Source of the DNA: JAAZIN01 sp033809435
Lineage (GTDB): Bacteria > Bacillota > Dethiobacteria > DTU022
Assembly: GCA_033809435.1 (NCBI GenBank)
Contig: JAPXLS010000124.1
Span: forward strand, 1 to 6,632
Direction of reading: 5' to 3'
Length of the DNA stretch: 6,632 nucleotides
Shown here: in pieces, positions 1 to 5,511 of the stretch
Layout of the letters: every line of letters starts with the position of its first letter
Position numbering within the stretch: position 1 is the first letter of the stretch
The notes under the pieces: generated by a model
Told to the model about the DNA's origin: nothing
Seen by the model: only the letters and a program-made list of their open reading frames with translations
The model's database searches: none
Program-made: the position numbers and the translations under genes

Positions 1-279
1 TTCAAAGCGACCCGAGGCGATCTCGGTGGTGATCACATAGTCGGGCTGGGGATCGATGTCGCCGAAGTACCTGGCCGCGGGCAGGGGAACGGACTGCCTG
101 AGCGGCTCCGCCGTATCGCTGTAGGTAAAGGGGCCCATTTTCCGGCCGGGCCGGCGCTTCCGCCAGGTCCAGCCCGCACGGCGGGGCCGGTACCCGGACA
201 GATCTTTCAGAATCTCTTGAACATCCATCTTCTTGTCTGCATCAAGCTGCAGTTTCTTTTGCTCTTCTCCACCCGTCAC
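1..279 (-). CDS. oraE: D-ornithine 4,5-aminomutase large subunit OraE, N-terminal 93 residues (3' end outside window)
   Basis: OraE is the large, catalytic subunit of the adenosylcobalamin- and PLP-dependent mutase that turns D-ornithine into 2,4-diaminopentanoate in the cytoplasm. My reading of the minus strand gives 93 codons that match the OraE N-terminus as I remember it from C. sticklandii: an ILKDL segment, GWTWR, MGPF, then YFGDIDPQP and ITTEIASGRFE just before the window edge. The full family protein is about 83 kDa, so most of the gene, including the C-terminal cobalamin-binding domain and the PLP lysine, lies beyond position 1. The start is GTG at 279-277. It overlaps the oraS stop as GTGA and has a strong GGAGGTGA ribosome binding site at 293-286, 6 nt upstream. 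An in-frame ATG at 228-226 is a poorer choice because it would drop 17 residues and has no such site. Identity is sure; integrity of the rest cannot be judged. Confidence 0.95.
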   Translation of the reverse strand, partial: MTGGEEQKKLQLDADKKMDVQEILKDLSGYRPRRAGWTWRKRRPGRKMGPFTYSDTAEPLRQSVPLPAARYFGDIDPQPDYVITTEIASGRFE

Positions 280-641
280 CGGCTTTCACCTCCAAGGAGC
301 GCGGCCAGTTCATCCCAGCCCTTTCCGCCGGCCAGTTCCCGCCCGGCCGGAATATAGTCCAGGCCTTTGCTCTCTGCATATTTGAGCAGAACAGCGCCCA
401 CGCCCCGGCCGAGCAGGCCTCTTTTTTCCGCCGCCGAGACAATGGCCCCCGCTTCCAGGCTGGAGAAGCCCATCCGCAAAAGTACGGAACGCTCGATGGA
501 AGGCGAGGTATGGGTGCGCGCCAGTTCGGCCAGGGGCTCCACGATCTCGCGGGCCAGGGCCCAGAATCTGTCCTTGAGCTCCGCATCGGACAGCCGGGCC
601 AGCGATGTGCGCGCCTTTTCAAAATCAGGTCTCTGCTGCAT
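276..641 (-). CDS. oraS: D-ornithine 4,5-aminomutase small subunit OraS
   Basis: This is the small (S) component of ornithine 4,5-aminomutase, needed for a functional complex with OraE. The product is 121 aa, the length I recall for the C. sticklandii protein, and it carries the most conserved stretch of the family, SIERSVLLRMGFSSLEA (residues 48-64), plus the N-terminal LSDAELKDRFW region (17-27) and the C-terminal GKGWDE segment. The start is ATG at 641-639, with a GGGAGGGA ribosome binding site at 658-651 that lies inside the end of ortB; the gene overlaps ortB by 17 nt. Its TGA overlaps the oraE start by 4 nt. S and E are thus likely made by coupled translation, which fits a fixed subunit ratio. 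No anomaly is seen. Confidence 0.97.
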   Translation of the reverse strand: MQQRPDFEKARTSLARLSDAELKDRFWALAREIVEPLAELARTHTSPSIERSVLLRMGFSSLEAGAIVSAAEKRGLLGRGVGAVLLKYAESKGLDYIPAGRELAGGKGWDELAALLGGESR

Positions 642-2061
642 TTATGCTGATCCCTCCCAGTTCTTTTAATGTTGCGGCTACAAAAGCCTCCGTCTTTCCC
701 GTTTCCGCAGCCAGAAATGTGAGCTCCGCTGCGTTTATCTCCGCCACGCCGCTTCTTTCCACCGCATTTCTGATCAGGGAGCGGCGCATTCTGTCCAGAT
801 CCATCTCCACCACGCCCAGCTGCGAAAAGTGCTCGGGGATGACGATGGCCTGGCCGGGTCTGTTTTCCCGGGGATCCCCCCGTTTCACGGTGATGCCGTT
901 GTTCCTGGCAAAGTCCAGCTGGGCCCCGGGGTGCTTGCCCGCCCCGGTGTACTCCGTCTCCTGGACCACCACGATCTCATCTGCGGGCAGTTCGCGGGCC
1001 AGGGGGATGGCCGCCGCCAGGGAAGTGTTCCCGGCTGGGCCCCTTTCCAGACCCTCCACCTGGGCCAGGGCCTCGGTCACATAGAAGACCTCGCCCTGGG
1101 TCACGGTGACATAGCGGTCCAGGTAGCGCAGCGGGCGGGCCGCATTCCGGGGCACATCGGTCCGGTCGGGCCAGGTGGCAAAGGGGACGCCGAAGCCGGT
1201 ATGGCCGGTGGTGAAGGATTTCCGGTTGAAGTCGATGTCCGAGGCCATGTGCAGGCCGGAGAGGTCCACGCTGACCCCGATGATTTTGGAATCACCGGCC
1301 CCCGCCTGCCGGGCTCCCCGGGCCGTGCCGGTGACGTTGCCGCCGCCGGCATGGGTCACGATGATGTAGGCAGGGTCCTTGCCGCAGCGCTCCCGGACCT
1401 GCTCCACAAGTTCATAGCCCAGGGTCTCCACGCCGGAGATGCCGAAGGGGCTGTACAGAGAGGCATTAAAAAACCCCGTCTCCTCGAGAAGGATCAGGGC
1501 CAGGTAGAAGAGTTCGGGGCCCACGCTCAATCGGACCACCTCGGCACCGTAGGCCTCGCACTTCCTCGATTTCTCGATGATCTCGGGCTGGCCCACCCGG
1601 CGGGAGTCGAAAACCTCCTGGACGATGATGCAGCGCAGGTTGCGCATGGCCGCCTGGGAGGCCACCGCAGCGCCGTAGTTGCCGCTGGTGGCGGCCAGGA
1701 CGCCCGGGTAGCCCAGTTTGGCGGCATGGTACACCGATACGCCGGCCCTCCTGTCCTTGAAGCTGCCCGAGGGGTTGGCCGCCTCATCCTTGACCATGAT
1801 CCGGGCCCCGTATCCCCTGGGCGAAGACTGCCGGACCAGGCGGGTGATATTTTCAAGCTCCAGCAGGGGGGTATTGCCCACGCCCGTCTCGCTCTGGATG
1901 CGCCGGACTTCCTCCAGCGAATAGCCGGCCTTGCGCATCATCTCTTCGTAGTCAAAGGCAATTCTTGTCTGGATGAATTCGTCGTATTCTATGCCCAGGG
2001 CCCGCTGCATGATCTCACCGCGGCGCCCCATCACTGCTTTGTAGGACAGATCGCGCGGCAT
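625..2061 (-). CDS. ortB: 2-amino-4-oxopentanoate thiolase beta subunit OrtB (PLP fold type II)
   Basis: OrtB with OrtA cleaves 2-amino-4-oxopentanoate using CoA to give alanine and acetyl-CoA, the last step of oxidative ornithine breakdown. The 478-aa protein looks like a threonine-synthase-type PLP enzyme. NPSGSFKDRR (96-105) holds the probable Schiff-base Lys102, SGNYGAA (126-132) is the usual substrate-side loop, and the glycine-rich THAGGGNVTGT (236-246) fits the phosphate-binding loop. This is a PLP fold, unlike ordinary thiolases with a catalytic Cys, which is the known peculiarity of the family. The start is ATG at 2061-2059. It overlaps the ortA stop by one base (TGATG) and has a G-rich ribosome binding site just upstream. 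The same frame stays open upstream to 2259, but that part lies on top of ortA and reads as Gly/Arg/Pro-rich shadow. The 3' end overlaps oraS by 17 nt. Confidence 0.95.
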   Translation of the reverse strand: MPRDLSYKAVMGRRGEIMQRALGIEYDEFIQTRIAFDYEEMMRKAGYSLEEVRRIQSETGVGNTPLLELENITRLVRQSSPRGYGARIMVKDEAANPSGSFKDRRAGVSVYHAAKLGYPGVLAATSGNYGAAVASQAAMRNLRCIIVQEVFDSRRVGQPEIIEKSRKCEAYGAEVVRLSVGPELFYLALILLEETGFFNASLYSPFGISGVETLGYELVEQVRERCGKDPAYIIVTHAGGGNVTGTARGARQAGAGDSKIIGVSVDLSGLHMASDIDFNRKSFTTGHTGFGVPFATWPDRTDVPRNAARPLRYLDRYVTVTQGEVFYVTEALAQVEGLERGPAGNTSLAAAIPLARELPADEIVVVQETEYTGAGKHPGAQLDFARNNGITVKRGDPRENRPGQAIVIPEHFSQLGVVEMDLDRMRRSLIRNAVERSGVAEINAAELTFLAAETGKTEAFVAATLKELGGISINAAET

Positions 2062-2369
2062 CAGCGGCCCCCCTTTCCCAGCATGGCCCGCAGCTCCGCA
2101 CCGATGGCGGAGAGTTCCGGCACCGCCGGGCCGAATGTATGCCCGTAACCGGGATTGATCCCCGTCAGGGTTCCCCTGACCCTGCGGCCCGCAGGGGTAC
2201 GGATCTCCACCTCCCGGCCCAACTCCCCGGCGCCGAGGGCCCAGCCGTTCAAGCGGCATTCCAGGGGTACTTTCCCGGTTTCAGGGGGCAGGTCCCCGGG
2301 ACGCGAGGCAGGGTCCAGAACAAGGAAATGGATCTCCACCCAGGCGCCTTCGCGGCATTTTTCTGCCAT
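2061..2369 (-). CDS. ortA: 2-amino-4-oxopentanoate thiolase alpha subunit OrtA
   Basis: This is the small subunit of the PLP-dependent thiolase completed by OrtB. The 102-aa protein has the features I recall for OrtA: GAWVEIHFLVL near the N-terminus, a KVPLECRLNGW segment in the middle, and INPGYGHTFGPAVPEL toward the C-terminus, the last being the most conserved part. It has no membrane segment or known catalytic motif of its own. I chose ATG at 2369-2367 because AGGTGA (2380-2375) sits 5 nt upstream, an ideal ribosome binding site; a GTG three codons earlier (2378) falls inside that site and is unlikely. It ends in TGA sharing one base with the ortB ATG, so the two subunits are probably translationally coupled. 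It is separated from ord by 122 bp holding a hairpin and direct repeats. The assignment rests on both the sequence and the ortB neighbour. Confidence 0.93.
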   Translation of the reverse strand: MAEKCREGAWVEIHFLVLDPASRPGDLPPETGKVPLECRLNGWALGAGELGREVEIRTPAGRRVRGTLTGINPGYGHTFGPAVPELSAIGAELRAMLGKGGR

Positions 2370-2374
2370 GATGA

Positions 2375-2380
2375 TCACCT
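2375..2380 (-). promoter_or_regulatory. ortA ribosome binding site that fixes the start codon
   Basis: AGGTGA on the minus strand, 5 nt before ATG 2369-2367. It overlaps the alternative upstream GTG (2378-2376), which argues against that codon as the start. Confidence 0.8.
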
Positions 2381-2396
2381 CACAGGTTTATGTTAT

Positions 2397-2472
2397 GGCT
2401 CACAACTGTGGATGGGGATGAAACCCCCGTACAGGGGCGAGCACAGCTCGCCCCGGCTCACAACTGCGGATG
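2397..2472. repeat. Pair of 18-bp direct repeats flanking a hairpin element between ord and ortA
   Basis: GGCTCACAACTGTGGATG at 2397-2414 recurs with one change (T to C) at 2455-2472, start-to-start distance 58 bp. The 40 bp between the copies contain a G/C-run segment (GGGG 2414-2417, CCCCC 2424-2428, GGGG 2434-2437) and a perfect hairpin (2434-2454). The sequence beyond each copy is not shared, so this is a short repeat pair around an insert-like core and not a longer tandem duplication. Possible meanings are a small mobile or REP-type element with duplicated edges, or two protein or RNA binding sites. Which one applies cannot be decided here. Confidence 0.75.
2434..2454. repeat. REP-like perfect hairpin in the ord-ortA spacer
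   Basis: GGGGCGAGC (2434-2442), loop ACA, GCTCGCCCC (2446-2454): a perfect 9-bp stem with 3-nt loop. There is no U-run after it on either strand, so it does not look like an intrinsic terminator. On the operon mRNA it would form a very stable stem between ord and ortA, where it could protect the upstream message, mark a processing site, or lower transcription into ortA. The sequence resembles the short GGGGCGA...TCGCCCC palindromes dispersed in many bacterial genomes, from general memory. Confidence 0.75.
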
Positions 2473-2491
2473 AAAAATATGGACTTTTTGC

Positions 2492-3514
2492 TTATCTGTC
2501 GATCAGTCCGGGCAAGGCCCGCGGTACGGGCAGATCGGCCATGGTCACCAGCCCCCGGGGGCCGTTTATGACCAGGGGGATCATGTTCACGGCAATGGCC
2601 ATGGTGCCGCTGCCGCCCGGTATTTCCGGTTCAATGGCCAGCTTGAGCGGCGGATCTCCCTCTATGGTGATGTAGTCGCCCGTCCTGACTCCCTCGGCCT
2701 CGGGGCAGATCTGCTGGGGATGCTCCAGGAAGATGACTTCCTTGCCGCCGGCGTAGGCCCTGGCGGTATGGCGGCATCCGGCCACCTCTCCCGGGGCCAC
2801 CTGCACATATTTCGTTTGACGTTCAACTTTGGAGATGATGGGCTCCCTCTCTTCAACGATCTCTTCGATCTCCCAGCCCAGCGCCCTGCCGATGAGCATG
2901 ACCGACTGGCTGAAGCCCACATGCCCCACGATCTCGCCGGAATCAAGGCCGGCGGCAAATTCACCGGGGGCAACGCCCACGCCCTGTGTCTGCATGACCG
3001 TGGGGCCGAAGGGGGCAAGGTTGTTCACCCGCTTGCCGTGGATATGGCGCACACCCCGGCAAACGCCGGTAAGGGCGATGATCAGGGTGTCCAGGATAAA
3101 GCCGGGGTTGATCCCCGTCCCCAGAACGGTATTGCCCTGCTTGCGGGCCAGGCGGTCAATCTCAACGGCAAGGTCCTCCGAGGCGGCCCAGGGATAGGCC
3201 ATCTCCTCGGCAATGGTGATCACATCGGCATTTTTCCCCAGGGCGTATTTGATGTGCGGAAACACATCCTTGACAAAGGAGGCCGTGGCCACCAGCGCCA
3301 GATCGGGGTGGCAACCGAATGCTTGGGCGGGATCGTCAGTCACTCTTACCCCGACGGGAGCGGAGCCGATGATCTCACCCAGGTCCCGGCCGACCTTGTC
3401 CGGATCCTGATCTATTACTGCAACAAGACGCAGATTTTCTTTTGCCGGCAGCATTTCCGCCATGCCGCTGCCCATGGCGCCCAAACCCCAGAGCAATACT
3501 TTAATCTCGGACAT
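2492..3514 (-). CDS. ord: 2,4-diaminopentanoate dehydrogenase Ord
   Basis: Ord oxidatively deaminates 2,4-diaminopentanoate to 2-amino-4-oxopentanoate with release of ammonia and reduction of NAD(P)+. It acts between the aminomutase and the thiolase. The 340-aa protein starts with a Rossmann fold: a beta strand followed by GLGAMG (10-15), then AVID (32-35) at the end of the second strand. TGINPGF (133-139) is typical of the dihydrodipicolinate-reductase-like family to which Ord belongs. The C-terminal part contains the GxxHxGFSQSV-like region (around 197-205) and ends with the GSGTMAIAVNMIP and GPRGLVTMADLP segments (301-329). The start is ATG 3514-3512 with AAAGGGG about 7 nt upstream. It is preceded by a 204-bp gap after arcA and followed by the hairpin-bearing spacer before ortA. 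The coenzyme preference cannot be read with certainty. The family call is supported strongly by its cluster. Confidence 0.94.
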   Translation of the reverse strand: MSEIKVLLWGLGAMGSGMAEMLPAKENLRLVAVIDQDPDKVGRDLGEIIGSAPVGVRVTDDPAQAFGCHPDLALVATASFVKDVFPHIKYALGKNADVITIAEEMAYPWAASEDLAVEIDRLARKQGNTVLGTGINPGFILDTLIIALTGVCRGVRHIHGKRVNNLAPFGPTVMQTQGVGVAPGEFAAGLDSGEIVGHVGFSQSVMLIGRALGWEIEEIVEEREPIISKVERQTKYVQVAPGEVAGCRHTARAYAGGKEVIFLEHPQQICPEAEGVRTGDYITIEGDPPLKLAIEPEIPGGSGTMAIAVNMIPLVINGPRGLVTMADLPVPRALPGLIDR

Positions 3515-3561
3515 GAGCCAACCCCTTTCTTTGCATGGATGTACAAGGTGTTACATTATTA

Positions 3562-3684
3562 ATTCTTGAGCGACCGGATAATTCCTTCCAGCCCCGCAGG
3601 CCCGTTCTCTTCAAAGCGGCTCTGCCCGATCCCGGCCCCACCGCGCAGGAAAGGTGCCGCCCTGTTGGCATAAGGTTGACATTT
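3562..3684 (-). other. Start-less 41-codon open frame in the arcA-ord spacer, possible gene remnant
   Basis: Between arcA and ord the minus strand has an open frame bounded by TAA at 3687-3685 and TAA at 3561-3559. It contains no ATG, GTG or TTG. Its end reads SRFEENGPAGLEGIIRSLKN, which has the charged/hydrophobic pattern of a real helical C-terminus and ends just before an AT-rich stretch. I do not recognise the family. It may be the tail of a deleted gene or simply chance in a GC-rich spacer; I lean slightly to chance. Confidence 0.2.
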
Positions 3685-3689
3685 TTAGG

Positions 3690-3710
3690 GGCAGGGGATA
3701 CCCCCCTGCC
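3690..3710. repeat. Stable hairpin directly after the arcA stop codon
   Basis: GGCAGGGG (3690-3697), loop ATACC, CCCCTGCC (3703-3710): an 8-bp perfect stem 8 bp downstream of the arcA TAG. On the arcA strand the sequence after it is CCTAAAAATG, with no T-run, so it is not a canonical intrinsic terminator. It could still act as an mRNA 3' stabiliser or processing site that sets arcA apart from ord. Confidence 0.5.
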
Positions 3711-3718
3711 GGGCCCCG

Positions 3719-4942
3719 CTAGGGTTCCTCCCTCTCCAGGGGCAGGCTCATGCAGCGGGGGCCGCCCCTCCCGCGGACCAGTTCAGAGCCGTCAATCTCG
3801 ATGACCTCGACACCGTGCTTTCGCAGTGTCTTGTTCGTTGTTTCGTTGCGATCGTAGCAGATAACGGTGCCCGGTTTAACAGCCAGCGTATTGTTGCTGT
3901 CATTCCACTGTTCCCGGGCGGCAGTGATCTCATCATCTGCCGATGGACAGATGATTTCCACCTGCTTCAAACCCAGAGCCTTGCACAGGGCCTCCTGCAG
4001 GCTCAGACCTCCGGAAACGGAAACCCTTCCCTTGCCGCCCCGCTCAAGCCAGTAAACGTAAATGTCATCCCTTACCCCGGGATACATCAGGAACTTGTCC
4101 CTGTCGACCATGGTAAAAACGGTATCCAGGTGCATGTAGGCCCTTCTGGAGGGTATTTGAACAACCACGATTTGTTTGATCATTTCTTTTTCCACAAGAT
4201 AATTATGAGCCACCCATTCGACCGCTTCTTCGGTGGTCCGTTCGCTGTGGCCGATCATCAAGCTCTCTTTGTTGAGAACCATGACATCTCCGCCCTCGAT
4301 GCCAAAAGGTATTTCCCTCTCCGAGGTCAGCTCCAGGCCTTCAAATAGAGGGTGGCAGCGGCAGATAAAGCGAATCAGGGATGTTTCGCGCCTGCGGGCG
4401 GGCAAAAACATGGTGCTTATTTGCATTTTTTTGCCAATCATGGCGCCGTGATCCCTGGTAAAGTACATATTGGGCAGGGGCGCCAGGTAAAAAGGATAGC
4501 TGTCTACAGTGAGATCCCCGAAAGTTATGTACTCTTTTAGATGCTTGATCTCATGTTTCCGCAGCCCGGCAATCATGGTCGAGGCCAGCTTGACAGGTTC
4601 CATTTCGTTCAGAAAATTGTACACGGGATCAGCTGTTTCGAGCATCCCGGCCTCATCGAGCAGGCTGCCCAGTTGTTTTCTGATCAGATCGCTTTTAGTA
4701 CCGGCATCCTTCAAAATTTCCGAAAGCAATTGGCTTACATAAAAAACCTCAACCCCCTGCTGCCGCAGGACGCCGGCAAAATTGTCATGCTCAACTCTCG
4801 CCTTGGCCAACCATGGTATCTCGTCAAAAAGAAGCTCGTTCAGATAGCGGGGGGTTAAATTAAGCAGCTCTTCACCGGGACGGTGCAGTATGACTTTTTT
4901 TAACGGTCCTACCTCGGACCAGGCTTGCAATGGTTTTTTCAC
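3719..4942 (-). CDS. arcA: Arginine deiminase
   Basis: ArcA hydrolyses L-arginine to citrulline and ammonia, the first step of the arginine deiminase pathway, in the cytoplasm. The 407-aa length is normal. All catalytic positions known from this guanidino-group-modifying family are present: Asp164 in FTRDHGAM, Glu216 and Asp219 in GIEGGDV, His271 and Asp273 in YMHLDTVF, Arg392, and the nucleophile Cys397 in GRGGPRCMSLPL. FDEIPWL (39-45) near the N-terminus is also typical. The start is GTG at 4942-4940 with AGGGAGGG (4956-4949) 6 nt upstream. The next genes on the same strand degrade ornithine, so it probably feeds that pathway through citrulline. Ornithine carbamoyltransferase and carbamate kinase, its usual partners, are not in the window. 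GC content is about 48-50% on lines I counted, clearly below the ord-ort-ora genes, which hints at a separate origin or different selection. Confidence 0.97.
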   Translation of the reverse strand: MKKPLQAWSEVGPLKKVILHRPGEELLNLTPRYLNELLFDEIPWLAKARVEHDNFAGVLRQQGVEVFYVSQLLSEILKDAGTKSDLIRKQLGSLLDEAGMLETADPVYNFLNEMEPVKLASTMIAGLRKHEIKHLKEYITFGDLTVDSYPFYLAPLPNMYFTRDHGAMIGKKMQISTMFLPARRRETSLIRFICRCHPLFEGLELTSEREIPFGIEGGDVMVLNKESLMIGHSERTTEEAVEWVAHNYLVEKEMIKQIVVVQIPSRRAYMHLDTVFTMVDRDKFLMYPGVRDDIYVYWLERGGKGRVSVSGGLSLQEALCKALGLKQVEIICPSADDEITAAREQWNDSNNTLAVKPGTVICYDRNETTNKTLRKHGVEVIEIDGSELVRGRGGPRCMSLPLEREEP

Positions 4943-4948
4943 CCTAAG

Positions 4949-4956
4949 CCCTCCCT
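4949..4956 (-). promoter_or_regulatory. arcA ribosome binding site supporting a GTG start
   Basis: AGGGAGGG on the minus strand, 6 nt before GTG 4942-4940. No ATG alternative lies nearby, and the protein begins with the family-typical N-terminus (LQAWSEVGPLKKVILHRPG) right after this codon. Confidence 0.75.
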
Positions 4957-5368
4957 CGTATTATTATTCCTTCACCATATGATCAACATGGAATCAATTA
5001 AGGAACGGGGGACGCTGCTCTAACCATCCCACAGCACAACCGTGGGTACTGGACTGCGGCAATCACTTCCGGATACCGGCATAAAAGGGGTGGAAAAACT
5101 ATTGATAATTGATTATTCGGTTACTCCCAGCCTGCCCTTCATTCGCGACTTTTTCTTAACACCGCCCTTCCCCGCATGCTCCGTAACAGCTGTTGCAGGC
5201 TGTGCCAGAAGTCTATCATTTCCCGACTGTTCCATATTGTCTGACATTTGTTGCAGCTTGCATCCGTTTTTTTAATTGTAGATCATCAATTCAGCCTTTG
5301 TCAAATACCCTGTCGAGAAAAAGCGAAGAAAAGGAAGCCGGCAGGAGAGGTGTTGCGCTCTTTTGTCG

Positions 5369-5436
5369 AAATGGCCATTTTCATCTGAATTCAGACGTCT
5401 CAAGCGGCAATTCAGGCTGCAAGAGGTGTTTAACAC
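5369..5436. promoter_or_regulatory. Cluster of short palindromes, candidate operator region upstream of the activase gene
   Basis: Within 68 bp there are several perfect or near-perfect palindromes: AAATGGCCATTT (5369-5380), TCTGAATTCAGA (5384-5395), AGACGTCT (5393-5400, overlapping the previous by 3 bp), and GTGTT-T-AACAC (5426-5436). They lie 75-140 bp before the activase start. Such density suggests dimeric repressor or activator sites, but the palindromes do not share one sequence, and no regulator is encoded in the window. The role is inferred from position and symmetry only. Confidence 0.35.
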
Positions 5437-5473
5437 ACCCAAAGCCACACACCAAAGCCGCAGTCCGCTTCGT

Positions 5474-5506
5474 CCGCCTCCCCTTGCGCCGCCGGGGAGA
5501 GGGCGG
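5474..5506 (+). promoter_or_regulatory. Hairpin enclosing the activase ribosome binding site
   Basis: The ribosome binding site GGGGAGAGGG (5494-5503) ends 8 nt before ATG 5512-5514. CCGCC-TCCCC (5474-5483) can pair with GGGGA (5494-5498) and GGCGG (5502-5506), with a 10-nt loop and a 3-nt bulge (5499-5501). In the mRNA this stem would hide the ribosome binding site. Translation may therefore depend on opening the stem, or the site may be naturally weak. Confidence 0.45.
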
Positions 5507-5511
5507 TTATA

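Larger units (their letters stand above)
4943..5511. other. Divergent intergenic region between arcA and the activase gene, no convincing gene
   Basis: This 569-bp region must hold the promoters of both flanking genes. I find no reading frame with a ribosome binding site and protein-like composition; frames of 77 and 112 codons on the plus strand read as noise. I see no clear -35/-10 pair. It contains an AT-rich stretch around 5101-5119 (ATTGATAATTGATTATT), a CCAT...ATGG inverted repeat near arcA (4975-4991), an ACAGC...GCTGT inverted repeat (5186-5203), an octamer TGTTGCAG present twice (5191-5198 and 5249-5256), a T7 run (5267-5273), a palindrome cluster (5369-5400), and a GC-rich hairpin over the activase ribosome binding site. 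Confidence 0.6.

Noticed and set aside
829..2148. 439-codon plus-strand frame opposite ortB
   Set aside because: It lies almost fully antisense to a clear ortB, has low-complexity Gly/Ala/Asp/His composition, and is the usual mirror frame of a GC-rich gene.
2062..2259. 66-residue N-terminal extension of ortB
   Set aside because: It overlaps ortA entirely, reads as Arg/Gly/Pro-rich shadow, and the ATG at 2061 has a ribosome binding site and gives the family-like N-terminus.
2434..2454. Hairpin between ord and ortA as an intrinsic terminator
   Set aside because: No T-run follows the stem on either strand, and the downstream genes complete the same pathway.
2720..3562. 280-codon plus-strand frame opposite ord
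   Set aside because: Antisense shadow of ord with no domain I recognise and no ribosome binding site.
3815..4348. 177-codon plus-strand frame opposite arcA
   Set aside because: Antisense to a fully conserved arginine deiminase; no independent evidence of coding.
4958..4986. TTGATC - 17 bp - TAATAC as the arcA promoter (minus strand)
   Set aside because: Transcription would start near 4951 and cut the arcA ribosome binding site at 4956-4949.
5193..5207. Sigma-54-like TGGCAC...TGCA on the minus strand upstream of arcA
   Set aside because: The spacing between the GG and GC elements is two bases too short, and sigma-54 promoters tolerate little spacing change.
5042..5275. 77-codon plus-strand frame in the divergent region
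   Set aside because: GTG start without ribosome binding site, unconvincing composition, and it runs into a T-run.
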